Assembly: GCA_963970005.1 (NCBI GenBank)
Contig: CAXAMN010021607.1
Span: 1,025,675-1,089,674 of the forward strand
Direction of reading: 5' to 3'
Source of the DNA: Durusdinium trenchii
Taxonomy: Eukaryota; Sar; Dinophyceae; Suessiales; Symbiodiniaceae
DNA length: 64,000 bases
Below, one piece after another: positions 41,120 through 52,743 of this stretch. Under the pieces are notes generated by a model. The model was not told the origin of the DNA. It ran no database searches and saw only the letters and a program-made list of their open reading frames with translations. The translations under genes were made by a program, and so were the position numbers. Position 1 is the first letter of the stretch, and each line of letters opens with the position of its first letter.

Positions 41120-42449
41120 ACACCACTAAACAACTCTCAACTAAACCCCTACCACTCACCTCTTCAGGAATCCTTTCTTGGTCTCCCGCCAACACTGGGT
41201 GGCTTTCTTCGCGCAAAACATCCCTCAGGTTTGGGGTCAACGCAACTGTCAAACAATCCAAACACTTTTGAAAATTCTCCTGGATCCCATCCGGCAGGTC
41301 TTCGGGGACCTCGGAGGGGTTCTCATAAGTGAAATCCTCGGCCACGGTGGCCATCTCGGTTTGGCGTTCTCCTCGATCTTGTCGTTGTGGACACTCACGC
41401 TTCCAATGCCCGGCCTTTCCGCAGATCCTGCAGGTCGAGTTTGCGATCTGCTCTGCTAAAGTCCTCCTGGGCTGATAGGTGGATGTCCCTTTGCTTCCTT
41501 TCTCGCCACTGCTGGAATACCCCTTTCCTTTGGGATTGGCACGAGGCGGCCAGAATCCCCGGTGTCTGGCCCGTTCTCGAAGACGAGCTCGAGCTTCCTC
41601 ATACGACAGGAAACATTGGGCCAGGTCACCTGACTCCTGCACTGCCTCGATGATCTGATCTTCAAAGTCGTTGATGAAGATGGCGTCCTCGTCGCCCTGT
41701 TCCAGCATGACCTGATAGGCATGTTCTTCGTCCGCCGCTTCTTCTCCTGACATGGTTGTGTAGATGGGCTCCTGCTCATCCACTGTATTATGCACATCGT
41801 AGGTCTTCCACTTTTTGTTGCCACCTCCCTGTAGGTCCTGAAAGAACCTGGACCCAAGCAACCTCATGGCGTCACGGGTGGCGTCATAGGTCAGGATGCC
41901 CTTGTTGTCCACGATGATGCGTTTCTTCTCATCGCCTGTCAGTTGAGAATGTCGAATCATCACATAGGCTCTGATCTCTTCCAGCGTGACTCCCTTGTCC
42001 TTCTGGAGGATCTCCTCGAAGCAAGCTTCATGCCTTGCGATGTAACTGTCATTGCTTTCATCTGGCTTTTGGGTGGTCAAAAACAATGCCCGTTCAAACT
42101 TCACATACCGATCTTCACTCTGAAAGCGGCCCCACTGCATCCCCAAGGCATTGAGGATTGCTTCACAGCCATCTTTGCTCTTCAGACGATCGGGTTCGAT
42201 CTTGGATACCTTCTTGAAGGCCACCGCATCGCACTGTAATGCAGCTCTGGGAGCCAGATGACCTATGGAGTCCTCTGGCCAGATTGAGTGCAAAAACATC
42301 AGCTTCTTGGCATAGTCTTCAAGGTCGGTTTCTCCTGCTGTAAAATGAGGGATCTGTCCCCACGGCAACTGACTCGTCGGCATCGACGAGCGGCTGTCGC
42401 CGCTGCCCCCATCTGCAGCTCCCGCACTTCCAGCCGTACCCCACGGCAT
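41052..42449 (-). CDS. Copia Gag with CCHC zinc knuckle
   Basis: 465 residues from an ATG 22 bp inside the 5' LTR. The capsid-like part is helical (ERALFLTTQKPDESNDSY, EEIRAYVMIRHSQLTGDEK). The knuckle is CRICGKAGHWKRECP (CX2CX4HX4C) in the last third. It packages the element RNA. The frame is intact. Confidence 0.88.
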   Translation of the reverse strand: MPWGTAGSAGAADGGSGDSRSSMPTSQLPWGQIPHFTAGETDLEDYAKKLMFLHSIWPEDSIGHLAPRAALQCDAVAFKKVSKIEPDRLKSKDGCEAILNALGMQWGRFQSEDRYVKFERALFLTTQKPDESNDSYIARHEACFEEILQKDKGVTLEEIRAYVMIRHSQLTGDEKKRIIVDNKGILTYDATRDAMRLLGSRFFQDLQGGGNKKWKTYDVHNTVDEQEPIYTTMSGEEAADEEHAYQVMLEQGDEDAIFINDFEDQIIEAVQESGDLAQCFLSYEEARARLRERARHRGFWPPRANPKGKGYSSSGEKGSKGTSTYQPRRTLAEQIANSTCRICGKAGHWKRECPQRQDRGERQTEMATVAEDFTYENPSEVPEDLPDGIQENFQKCLDCLTVALTPNLRDVLREESHPVLAGDQERIPEEVSGRGLVESCLVVFDGRGFNAEIFFGSHPRGEAAK

Positions 42450-42471
42450 GGCTCACTCCCACCGAAACATA

Positions 42472-42638
42472 AAGGGACCTTCCCTAAATCACCTGAACCA
42501 CCTACAACCCTGTCCAAACCCTGCGAACCCCGTTCGACCGAAACCCCTGTTTCTCTTACCTGCTCAAGTCATGAAACCCTCCTCTCCCGCCCCGGACTGG
42601 TGCCGCCGCGGATGAGCATCGAAGAGACCGGCGAACGT
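42472..42638 (-). repeat. 5' LTR of the copia element
   Basis: A 167-bp partner of the 34043-34193 repeat. The gag ATG lies only 22 bp inside it. The usual Met-tRNA primer-binding sequence is not evident between them. Confidence 0.8.
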
Positions 42639-42646
42639 CAATTCAG

Positions 42647-42695
42647 TATGTATGTATGTATGTATGTATGTAATTGTATGTATGTATGTATGTAT
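42647..42695. repeat. (TATG)n tract at the 3' end of LINE1
   Basis: (TACA)n on the coding strand, following the A-run of LINE1 and abutting the copia 5' LTR region. It has one AATT interruption. Confidence 0.95.
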
Positions 42696-42758
42696 TTTTT
42701 CCTAGAGGTGTGCACGAGGCTCTGTGGCGGTCTGCTAGGCCTTTGACTGGCTGCCTGT

Positions 42759-44740
42759 TCAGAAGTAGTCGACGGCCATGGTGCCCTCGTCTTCTGAAGT
42801 TGCATCTCTGCTGTCGAGCTGTGTTGGGAAGCGCAGTTGCCTTGGTGTAGGTCGTGTATCCAACTGTGGCTCGCTTGCAGTGCTCTGGCTGTTGGCCTGG
42901 CTGTCATTTGCTGGTGTAGTTCCTCCTTCAGTGGACTTCTTGAAGTAGTCACTGAGTGGCGGGGAAGCTTTCATGCCAGCTCCTTTGCAAGGTTTGAGGA
43001 GGGCTTGTGTGGAGATGACCCTCCTTTCGCCATCAAGGTTCCACTGTGTGCCACATTGAGTGCATCGTACACGATCTCCCTTCTGCCAGAGTTTGTGGCT
43101 AGTGTGTCCTGGATGGGTGTCAGTGAAGACTTGGTCGATGCACTGACTGGTGATGAACTGCTGAAAGGCCGGTTCATTGATCCTTTTGTGGATGTTGATG
43201 CCACACTTGAGGCACTTCAGATAGCCAGTGGTTTCAGCATACTGGCGCTCTGTGTGGGCCGGCGGTTCCTGGGTTTGCTGATGCAGCAAGTCTTTGATCA
43301 CCTGGGCCCTGGCGGGCTTCTTGGCAGGAAGCGCCGTGGGAGCCTTGGAAGGTTGGCAGGCATCCTCAATGAGGATTTGTGGGCATTCTTCTTGTAGACG
43401 TGTTTCTAGCGTGTTCTTGGTGAGCCCTTGGTGCATACGGGTACCGCACGCCATGCATTGATAGCCACTTCGGTGTGGCTGGTGCATCGTTTGACCAATT
43501 CTCTTTTGAAATCTTTGGTCTGTTTGCCTTGGTGCCTGGGTGCTTTTTGGTGGATGTAATGCTCCGTCCGGATCATCAAAGATTTTGCTCAGGCGTTGGA
43601 CGGCATGCTTATAGATCAGGCAGTGATCTTCATCCAAGGTGGCCTGCCATTCTGTCTGCCAGTGATCTTGGAAGGTTTTAGCCCTTTCCCATGCCGCTAA
43701 TGCACAATCCCGTTGACGGCGCCTGAGCTGGGGCTCATTGCCAGGAGCCTCTGGGGTTCTCGTGTTTCTGGAGATGTAGAGGACTGTGATTCTGCCATAG
43801 TCCTGGTCGGTGACCTTTTGTAGAATGTCCTGGTATGGTGCTCGGCTTTTCGGTTGGTGCCAGGCTTCCCAGACTGTTGTGAGCTGGACAATGACACGGA
43901 CAGGTGTGGTGGTGAACTTGGCCAGAGCCACAACCCCTGCAAGCCCTGGTTTTGGTTTGCTCCCCACTGGCCACTCCTGTGATGGCTCCCAGTCGTTGCA
44001 GTTGTCCCAAGGTCATGGTGTGCACGCAAAGCCCGTACACCCACATTTGATCTCGGGTGTCATAGGAGGAAGGTGTAGCATCGAGTGTGTAAGCCCAGCT
44101 GTTATGCTGTTAGGGGTGCAATAGGTTCCAAGCCAGCCCAGCAGCCATGGCCCTGGTATGGGTGAGCTTGGCGCCGGTGTTCTTGTGGTTCAAGTGGAAT
44201 CCACCCCGCAGTCCAGAGGGGCTCTTCCTCATGGCTGGTGATGCGGTTCATCCACTCAGGCGGCATCGGTTCATGTTTTTGCTGCTTGTGCCACTTGCAG
44301 AGCCAAAGAATGTGTTTGGGTGTAGCTGGAGTGCTACACAGGGGGCACTGCTTGACCTGGGTGGCTTCGCGGAACTGTACCGCAGCTTGAACCCACGTGT
44401 TGAGGTGGTGTTTGTGCTGCTGGGGCAAAGTCTTCTTGACTTGGAGATATGTGTGCCAGTCAATGCCTGTGAGCAGGTGTTGATGATGTGGTCTGCTGGC
44501 AATTCTGCTGATGCGCTGTTGTTTGGCCTCATGGAGCAGGGCCCTCTCCAGCTTCCACCAAGGTTGTTGTAGGCTGAGTTCATGGGCCTGAAGAACAGGA
44601 GTTTCAGGCCGGGTCCATCTCATCAGGGTCGAGGCTTGCCATCCCCATTCTGTCAGGTAGGTGATGGCCGCTGCCATGGGTCCCTGACTATGTACCATGG
44701 GTGGTCTTTGGTTTGCAGCTGCTGGTAAGTGGCAGCCCAT
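42759..44740 (-). pseudogene. LINE1 ORF2 C-terminal part: zinc finger, RNase H-like region, zinc ribbons
   Basis: 44102-44740 carries QCPLCSTPATPKHILWLCKW, the Cys-rich finger that follows the RT. 42759-43967 (after a frame change) carries a region homologous to LINE2 (VIVQLTTVWEAWHQPKSR, GYQCMACGTRMHQ, YLKCLKCGINIHK, DRVRCTQCGTQWNLDGE), i.e. three CXXC-type zinc ribbons. It ends in an acidic EDEGTMAVDYF. Confidence 0.75.
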
Positions 44741-44869
44741 GCCTGTTCAAGGGCAGGAATTTGGTCCTGGGGCCATGCCTGGAGGAGTTGGTGTATGGCA
44801 CGGATGTGGTGAATGATGACTTGATCAGCCGGGTCGAGATAGCGTTTGCTATGCAGGTCATACGTGCTG

Positions 44870-46836
44870 TCAAGGAGTCCTCCTTGGTGATGTCCAAGGT
44901 GTTTGCCTTAGTGTGGTTCTGTGTCTTGGAGCTAGTCCCTGCCCTTCGATGCCCCATAGCGCAGCTGGTTGAATGCCTCCTCGATGGAGTCTCAACCTGA
45001 TTTTCAATGCAGGGATTTTTAGGGCCCTCAGTTTGAGCCGCCTGGTCTTGGCTTTGGCTAGTCGTTGCTTCATGACAGGAATTCTGCGCCTCCTGGCTGC
45101 CTGGTGATCAACTCCGAGGTCTCTCATGACTGGTTCCACCGGTGGTTCTCCTGGTTGAGGAGGTTTTTGAGGGCTTTATCTGTGGCCCGATCCGTGGCAA
45201 TGAAGGCTGTCTTTTGTGGATTCACCTTGAGGCCAATGTCAATGAGCCGCTGGTGGAGGTCGCGGTAGGCATTGATTGCCTTGTGGGCTACTGAGGTGGG
45301 GGTTTTTCCTGCAGCGTCGAAGCCCACATCGTCAACCCAGCTGGAGAGGTGCACTCCTGGGTGCTGGGCTTTCCAGGGTTGGAGGGCGGGAGCCAGAACC
45401 ACCTTCGCCAATAGTGGAGCTTGAGGGCAGCCAGCAGGGACTCCATTCTGAACAGTGAAGAAAGGAGTCATCTCCTGCTCGGCGACTATGGCTTTGGGTC
45501 CGGTGTAGACCTGCATGGCCATCTCCAGCATCAGAGGTGGATAGTCCAGTTGGAGGGCTTCTTGCTGTAGCCTCGTGAGATTGATGGTGTCGTAGAAAGT
45601 GGACATGTCCATGAGGCATGTGACTCCATGTTGCTGGTTGGCTCGATGGACTTCTTGTCGTAGAAGGCGTTCCAGGGCCACTTGCAAGACTTGAGCCCCT
45701 GGTCGTGCACGATCATGATCCATCGAGGCTGGTAAAGCCCGTTGCCACTTGTCAAGCAATGGCTTGCGGAGGCGGCACCAAACTCGGTAGAGTACCGAGG
45801 TGAGCGTAATGGGACGCTCTTTGCTGCTATTTTTGGGCAGCATCACTACCATGTGCATCTGCTGTTGTGTTGGGAGAAATGCTTCTTGTTCCATCTCCTG
45901 AAACAGCTTGAGAAGTGGTGGCAGTGCTAATGGTGGTGCATTGCGGAGAAGTTGGGCGGAGACAGCGTCTGGACCACAGGCTTTATCTGGGAGATGCTTG
46001 AGCACCCAGGCAAGTTGGCCTATGGTGAGTGGTTCAAGCTGTTGTGCTTGTTGTTGTGCCAGTGCTCTGATATTGGGTCTGTCGTGAGCCTGGTCAGTCT
46101 GTCTGATGCCCCAAAGCTCTCCCCAGTCATGTAGCCGTTGTGTCATCCGTTGGTCTGGTGCCAAGTTGCGGTAGGGTCTCTCCCATGCCAGTTCGCTGCT
46201 TTTGAGACTCCTGAAGAGTCCTCTCAGTCCTTTGGCTTCTCCTTGTTTAAGCCGTTCTTTGTACTGCAAGCGGTTTTCATCGTTTGCAGCTTGTTGTGCC
46301 TCCTTCAACTGGTGGGTTATGGTATGCTGGACCAACTCAGCAGCATGTGGATCTCTGAACTTGACCCAATGGTGACTGGTGTCCATGAGTTGTCCCCATG
46401 TGGGTGGGCCGATCCAATGTTGCGGTGCATCTTGGAGTGCTTTCAGGAAACCTCGAAGTGGTCCTCCTGTCATGGTTGTTGGCTGCTTCACTGCAAGTTG
46501 AAATCTCACCTGTAGTTGTTCCCAAAAAGCTGGCTTCCCACGTTTCCACGTGGAGTTGACTTTGGGTGTGACCAGTGGTTTTATGACCACCTGGAGTGTT
46601 GCTCCCCGTCCCTGAGCCGCCCACGGGTGTTCCTGGAGCAAGTACTGCTCGGTGCGAGAGATCCAGTCAGCCCATTGCTGGGATGGGGCATTTGGCGGGT
46701 TGCCGTAGAGCTCGAGCTCATATGCTTGGGACTGGTAGGAGGGTGGGAAATACTGGATTTGCCGGTATTCTTTGTGGCAGCCTCTAGGTTGAGGTGCATG
46801 GTTAGGAGAGCATGCGGTCTCCATGGGATTCCCCAC
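44870..46836 (-). pseudogene. LINE1 reverse transcriptase
   Basis: In 45124-46836: KACGPDAVSAQLLRN, KERPITLTSVLYRVWCRL, CLMDMSTFYDTIN (motif A), NGVPAGCPQAPLLAK (motif B) and LSSWVDDVGFD (motif C with the catalytic Asp pair). The RT domain itself is in one frame. The downstream thumb (44870-45139) is shifted. Confidence 0.85.
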
Positions 46837-48666
46837 TCAGTGGTGAGGGCCGTGGTGCTGGCAAGACTGTTGTGCACAAGTCCGTAATCGATGACACTCC
46901 CTGAGAGAAGGCTTTGATCTGGAGCCAGGACTTCGGATGGGAGGACAGTGCTGGTGAAGCTGCTTGGACTGTTCTGCCAATCTCCCAGCAGGATGAAGGG
47001 ATGGGCCGTTGCTTCAACCAATGCTAACAGTCTACTGATGATCGTGGCATTGGTGTCAGTCTGGATGTTTTCTCCCGTCTTCAGGTAGACTCCTGCAACC
47101 AGAACTGTGCATTCGGTGGCCTGCCACAAAAAGGCCTGGTAACCGCAGCCTTGAAGAGTGAAGGCCTCGAGGGGTGTGAGTCCGCAGGAGGGGTCTCCCA
47201 AGATCAGGATGCCTCCATGGGTGCCCGTGTTGTCAGCATTGGGCTGGGCTGGTGTGCCAAATGCTGTGCGCCCTCGAACTGTGAAGTACTGACATGTCTG
47301 TTGATGTTTCTGTGGGTCTAAGTGAGGCTCAACCAAAATGTGGACTTCGCTGTGTCGAGACCAGTACCAGTCTAGTACTTGTTTGCCAAAGTTGGTGATA
47401 TTGGCAAAATGCAGCTGGTTGTGTTCCTGCTCCAAGCGTGCTCTTTTGTCCGGGCTTGGGTGCAGTGGAGGATCGAAGTCAGGTTCTTCTGGACTTGGCA
47501 ATGACCGTAAGACTTGTTGTGTCGTACGAAAGGTGTCAATGCGCACTGCCCAGATTTGTGTCACCTGGCTGGCTAATTGTGGGGTGAGGTGGTCCAAGTG
47601 GATTGGCGGCTTGCCGTCGTCAGCCAGCCACATCAAATCTCTATAGATGAGGATGGCAAAATAGTGGCCGCTGTTATGGCTCGTCCCTCTGTGGCAAATG
47701 AGGGCAGCTGGCACAAACTCTGCAGAGGACCTGGCAAATCAATCGAGTGATCTCGGGACTCGGAACGTGCCGTAGGGGTTGAGGATCTTGCCATGCTTGG
47801 TCATGATGCCCTCCACACAGGTATTGCGTGTGACATGAGAGATGAGCACAGGTTTGTCGTCCAGCAGGAATTGGCCTAGCCCTTGATTGGCCCATCCATT
47901 GTACAGGTCCTGGAAGCTGGAGTTTTCCGGCCAGTCGTCGGGGAAGTCAACCAGGATGGGCTGTTGGATGTGATCCTTGACAAAATGATTTGCATCACCT
48001 TGAACGTTGAGGTCGTGTTTTTCCAGAGTGGGTGCAAACCTGGCAACTGGAACAGGTCAACCGCCTCTGCCAACTCCAATGACTCTTGAACTGCTGGTTG
48101 AAGGTTTCCCCAGGGTTGGGTATTGGTCTCTTGCAAAAGAGCACACGTCCATGTGAATGCACGCCAGGGTGCATTGGCAAAGCACCTGGCACTGGGGTTG
48201 CCGACCTTCATGGTGAGGTTTTGCCGGATACACTCCGTAGTGGAAGCATAGGTACCCTGCATGGCCACCTTTGGTCTGCTCGAGCTTCGTTGAGGCCTTG
48301 AATCGCCCCCTCCGTGGATCTTGATGACTTCCGGCCTTGGTGCACCTAACAAGGGCCATCAGCGCCCGTGTCAATGGCAAGAAAGTCAAAATTGTTCACC
48401 TGTGTGGTGTGGCGCTGTTCCTCTAGGTCAAGAGTGTATTCCCCGTCACTCTTGTAAGAGGGTGCCCTGGAACTGATGAGTTCTGGAACCTGATGTTGCA
48501 AGTGAGTCTGTGTCTTGTCCCCTGCACAGTGTGTCACTTGTTGTCCCCATGCCTGTGCTGTGCTTGAGGCAGCGCGGCAAACCGAATTTGGTGTTGATGC
48601 CGTTTCAAATTCATCAAGGGGTACCGGCACCTCGAGCCCTTGAAAACCTGGGATAGATTGCCGCAT
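46581..48666 (-). pseudogene. LINE1 ORF2 N-terminal part: USP-like protease and AP-type endonuclease
   Basis: The start ATG at 48666 follows the ORF1 stop by one base (TAACATG). The Cys box VGNPSARCFANAPWRAF lies near 48190 in a second frame (47876-48352). The His box SHNSGHYFAILIY and WLADDG lie in a third frame (46581-47714). They are followed by endonuclease-like segments (HILVEPHLDP, ILLGDWQNSP, VIDYGLVHN, WRPHALLTM). Note VEPHL where the others have VETHL, which may abolish a metal ligand arrangement. Confidence 0.75.
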
Positions 48667-48670
48667 GTTA

Positions 48671-49564
48671 CCCACAATGTCCTGGAGACGCTGCGGGGGC
48701 AATGACCTCAGTTTTTCTGCGCTTCCTGGCCTGGTCTCTTCAAAAGGCCTTGGAGCTGCGAGCGCTGATCTTCTGTCAGGGTGACTCCCAAACTGTTGAC
48801 AAAAGTTTCAACTGCCATAGGGATTGGTAGCTCCGCATCTTCAGGGGTAGCTAGTCCATCTGGCAGTGGAGTCTTGTTGACAGCTTGCATGTATTGCTCG
48901 GATAGGGTTTTAAGTTCTGTTGCCCTTCATTGAGCCGTGCTTGGTGTTCCTGCATATCTTGAAGCATTGCAGCATATTGGCTTTTGGTCTGGTCCAGCTT
49001 GACTTGAAGTTGGGCTTTCTTCATCGAGATGGTCTTGAGCTCAGTGACCTGAGTCTTGAGCTGCTGTGCCAAGTCCTTCTCCGTTGCCGGCACGGGCTGG
49101 CTGAGCTTGTTGACGATATCTTGCACTGGTTGTGGAAGGGCGTTCAAACGAGTCTGCAAGAGTTCTGTAAGCCCTGGTTCAGCTGGAGTGGGTGGACCAA
49201 GTCCTAAAGCTGCAAGCTTGGCCTGGATCTCATTGGGAATGACATCCCAAGTAGTGGCCAATAGTTCAGCAGCGGTTTGCTGGTTCTTGTTCTTCTTCAA
49301 AGGTTTGAGTTTGTGCAGGCCTGGTGGTTGCTCCAGAAGTTCATCTTGGGTTGAAACTCTGGGCCACGCTGTGTTGCTATAGCTCTTCTTTCCTGGTCCA
49401 TGGCCTTGCCCTTTGCCTTTTCCTGTGGGTGCTTGTCCCTGATGCCACCAGGTGCCACATCGTCTGCACCTAGTGCCTGGGTTCTTCTTGTCATCCCATA
49501 TCCAGTTTGTGCATTGCTTGGCACTGCACACTGTGTAGGATCTGCACCACGTGGTTGGGGCCAT
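48671..49564 (-). pseudogene. LINE1 ORF1: zinc ribbon and coiled coil, frameshifted
   Basis: It starts MAPTTWCRSYTVCSAKQCTN, with CSAKQCTNWIWDD and CRRCGTWWHQG forming a zinc ribbon. A Gly/Lys region and a coiled coil (LKTQVTELKTISMKKAQLQ) follow. At about 48893, TTAAAACCC lacks one A relative to LINE2, and the C-terminal part (VETFVNSLGVTLTEDQRSQL) continues in another frame to the shared stop at 48668-48670. ORF1 proteins of LINEs bind the element RNA. Confidence 0.8.
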
Positions 49565-49912
49565 GGTCTGAGGATGCTTTCGTGCTCTGCGAACTGGCCT
49601 GGAACGTTCGGTATCTTGTAGGGATCACGGGCAAAGCTGTAGTGCAGGTTGTCCCGAAGGTCGATGGTCAGAAAGTCGGAATTGACCTGGAAGCCAAAGA
49701 GGAATTCAAAGGCGAGACCTGCCAGGTGCCAAAGAGCTCCTCTTGAGCGTGGAAGGTGAAGACCGATATTGCTAGCAAAGGACGCTTGCCGAGGTCGAAC
49801 ACTGTAGCGGTGATCGTGAGGGAGGTGTCAATGCACACGTGGTGCAATGGGGTGCCGCACTAGGTGGTCTTTATGGGGGAGTGCCACCTTGAACTGCTCA
49901 CAGCCTTGAGCC

Positions 49913-49937
49913 ATGTATGTATGTATGTATGTATGTA
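49913..49937. repeat. (TATG)n tract between LINE1 and LINE2
   Basis: About six units, lying exactly between the 3' A-run of LINE2 and the 5' GGCTCAAG of LINE1. Confidence 0.95.
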
Positions 49938-50051
49938 TTTTTCCTAGAAATGCTTAAGTTGGGCCATTTTGGCCAGTCAGTGTGGGCCTTTGGCCGCCAG
50001 GCCGAGCTTGAGGCGTCAGAGCAGTTCAGTTGACCTTGTGCCTGGTGAGCC

Positions 50052-52743
50052 TCAGAAGTACTCCACTGCATAGCCTAGTTGGTCCTCTCGGTTGTCTGAC
50101 TCGTCGTCTGCTGAACGGCTGGGGTTCATGGCCTGAGCAGACATGGTATGGGTGAGTGCCTCGTCTTGCTCCAGTGCATCTAGAGCGGTCTGAAAGCTGA
50201 GCCTGCGTGGTGTGGGCTGAGTTGCCTTGGCTGCTGCTGCCGTGTTGTGCGGCTGCGTGCTGGAACTTGTGGAGGGGTCCTTCTTTTTGAAGAAGTCACT
50301 GAGCGGAGGTGACCCCTTTGCACTTGCTCCTTTGCAGACCTTGCTGAGCTGCTGGTTTGTGATGATGCGTTGCTCAGCATCCAGGTTCCATGCTGCTCCA
50401 CATTGGATGCATCGGACTCTTTCTCCCTTCTGCCAGAGGGAGTGGACCCCGCATTTCAGGCACTTGAGGTATCCAGTGGTTTCAGCATATTGGTGTTCCT
50501 CCGGTGCTGGTGGCTGCTGGTGTTGTCTGTGAAGGATGTCTTTGATGAGCTGTGCCCGTGTGGGTTTCTTGGTCAATGGTTCTTCTTTGGCCGGCTGACT
50601 GTAGACATCCGCTAGCTTGACCTGCGGGCAGTCTTCCTGGAGGCGGGTTTCCAGAATGTCTTTGGTCAAGCCTTGGTGCATTCTGGCTCCACACGCTGTG
50701 CATTGGTAGCCGCTGCGGTGGGGCTCCCATCTGTGATGGTTGTCTGTCCATTTGTGGGCACATTGCCTCACCAAGTCCCTCTTGAAGTTCTTGGTGTTTT
50801 TGCCTTGATGCTTGGGAGCTTTCTGGTGTATGTAATGTTGTGGGTCCTCAAAAATCTTTGCCAGCCTTTGGATCGCATGGCGGTAGGTTTGCCGGTGGTC
50901 GGCATCCAGGATTTCCTGCCATTCATCCTGTTTGGGATTCTGGAATTGCTTGGAACGCTCCCATGCTGCCAGTGCTGAATCCCTTTGCCGCTTTCGGAGC
51001 TGGGGTTCATTGCCTGGTGCGTCTGGGGTTCGAGTTTGCCTTGGAATGTACAGCACAGAGATGCGGCTGTAGTCCTGGTCTGTGATGTCTTCCAGGATGT
51101 CCTGGAAGGGTGGTCTGCTGCGGGGCTGGTGCCAAGCTTCCCACACAGTGGCTATCTGGACAATCACCTTAGCTGGTGTGGTGGTGTGCTTGGCCAGGGC
51201 CACCACTCCTGCCAGCAAAGCCCTGGCTTTAGTTTGATCGCCTTTGGGAACTCCAGTGAGCGCTCCCAAGCGTTTGAGTTGACCGAGGGCCATGGTGTGC
51301 GCGCGCAGCCCGAACACCCAAAGCTGTGTTCTGTCATCATAGGTGGACGGTGTGGCATCGAACGTATAGGCCCAGCCGCTATACGGCGTGGGCGCTATCG
51401 TCCCCAGGTCTGCCCAACACCCATGTCCTTGGTACGGGTGTTCTTGTTGTTTGTGCTCTTGTGGCTCCAAGGGAATCCAGCCTGTGGACCACAAAGGTTC
51501 TTCTTCCTTGGATGTGATCCGTTCCATCCATTCTGGCGGCATGGCTTCATGCTTCTGGGATTTGTGCCGTTTGCAGAGCCAGAGGATGTGCTTGGGCGTG
51601 GCCTCTACCTGGCATAGTGGGCATTGCTTGACCTTAGTAGCCTCCCGAAATTGGACAGTTGAGGTGGTGCCTGTGTTGTGCTGGTAGAGTCTTCTTGACT
51701 TCATGATACGTGTGCCAGTCAATGCCCGTGATGAGGTGGTGGTGGAAAGGTCTGCTGGCGATTCGGTTGGTGCGCTGGTTTTTGGCTTCCAGCAAGAGGA
51801 TCTTCTCAACCTTCCACCAAGGCTGGCGCATGTCAACTTCATTGCTGAGCATTAGTGGCGTCTCCGCCCTCGTCCATCTCCTCAGGTTGTTGGCCTGCCA
51901 GCCCCACTCCTTGAGGTAGGTGATGGCCGCTGCCATGGGTCCACGGACTGTGTACCACGGGTTTGCTTGGTGTGCAGCTGGTGAAATGTGGTCTCCCAGG
52001 CCTGCTCAAGCGCTGCCATTTGTTCAGTGGGCCAGGCTTGTATGAGGCTATGGATAGCCTTGATGTGGTGGATGATGACTTGGTCTGCCGGATCAATGTA
52101 CTTCTTTTGATGGAGGTCATAGGTGCTGTCCAGCAGGCCGCCAGTATGATGTCCAAGATGCTTGGCCATGGCTTGTCTCAAGGCCTGCCGGTAGCGTGGG
52201 GCTAGTCCTTGGCCTTCAACTCCCCATAGGGCCGCGGGTTGTACTCCTCCACGATGAAGGCGTAGTCGGATCTTCAGAGTTGGAATTCGCAAAGTGCGAA
52301 GCTTGACCTTGCGTTTGTGGGCTTTGGCCAGTCTGTGTTTCATCATCGGTATCCTTCGTCGCCTGGCCCCTTTGATGGTCTACTCCAAGGTCCCTCATGA
52401 CCGTCTCAACAGGCGGCTCATCTGGCTGAAGGAGCTCACGCAGTGCTTTGTCGGTGCTGCGGTCGGTTGCTATGAATGCTGTTTTCTGCGGGTTGACTTT
52501 GAGGCCCAGTTCAACAAGTCGGCGATGCATGTCTCTGTAGGCATTGACTGCCTTTTGTGCAACTGCCATGGGCGATCGTCCAGCCGTGTCAAAGCCGACA
52601 TCATCAACCCAGCTTGAGAGGTGCACCTCACAATGTTGAACCTGCCATGGTTGGAGCGCTGGTGCCAACACTGCCTTGGCCAACAAGGGTGCTTGGGGGC
52701 ATCCAGCTGGGAATGCATTTTGGACGGTGAAGAATGGAGTCAT
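50052..52743 (-). pseudogene. LINE2 ORF2 3' part: RT end, thumb, zinc finger, RNase H-like region, zinc ribbons
   Basis: 52216-52743 resumes the RT after a 1-nt shift (VQNAFPAGCPQAPLLAK, LSSWVDDVGFD). Two more frames cover the thumb (51882-52346; 51634-51936). 50052-51680 is then open and holds KQCPLCQVEATPKHILWLCK, GWAYTFDATPSTYDD (RNase H-like start), GYQCTACGARMHQ, YLKCLKCGVHSLW and VRCIQCGAAWNLD. Near 51670 a short deletion removed residues present in LINE1 (TWVQAA). Confidence 0.8.

Larger units (their letters stand above)
34043..42638 (-). mobile_element. Degenerate Ty1/copia retrotransposon
   Basis: The order on the minus strand is LTR, gag, protease, extra ORFs, integrase, RT, RNase H, LTR. 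Integrase before RT is the copia order. The reading frame changes at nearly every junction, an in-frame stop sits in the integrase, and a 734-bp segment splits the integrase, so this copy is not functional as a single polyprotein. (TATG)n tracts lie at both outer edges. Confidence 0.88.
42696..49912 (-). mobile_element. LINE1: frameshifted non-LTR retrotransposon with protease-endonuclease-RT
   Basis: 7.2 kb, full-length in content, with ORF1, the stop-start junction and ORF2, but ORF2 is spread over at least six frame segments. The 5' end begins GGCTCAAG after a CATA tract. The 3' end reads CTAGGAAAAAA followed by (TACA)n. It is the most decayed of the three tandem copies. Confidence 0.88.

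Noticed and set aside
42472..42638. Independent SINE at both 34043 and 42472
   Set aside because: The two copies are in direct orientation at the two ends of a complete copia gene set, so LTRs are the simpler reading. The short length and absent TG...CA ends leave some doubt.
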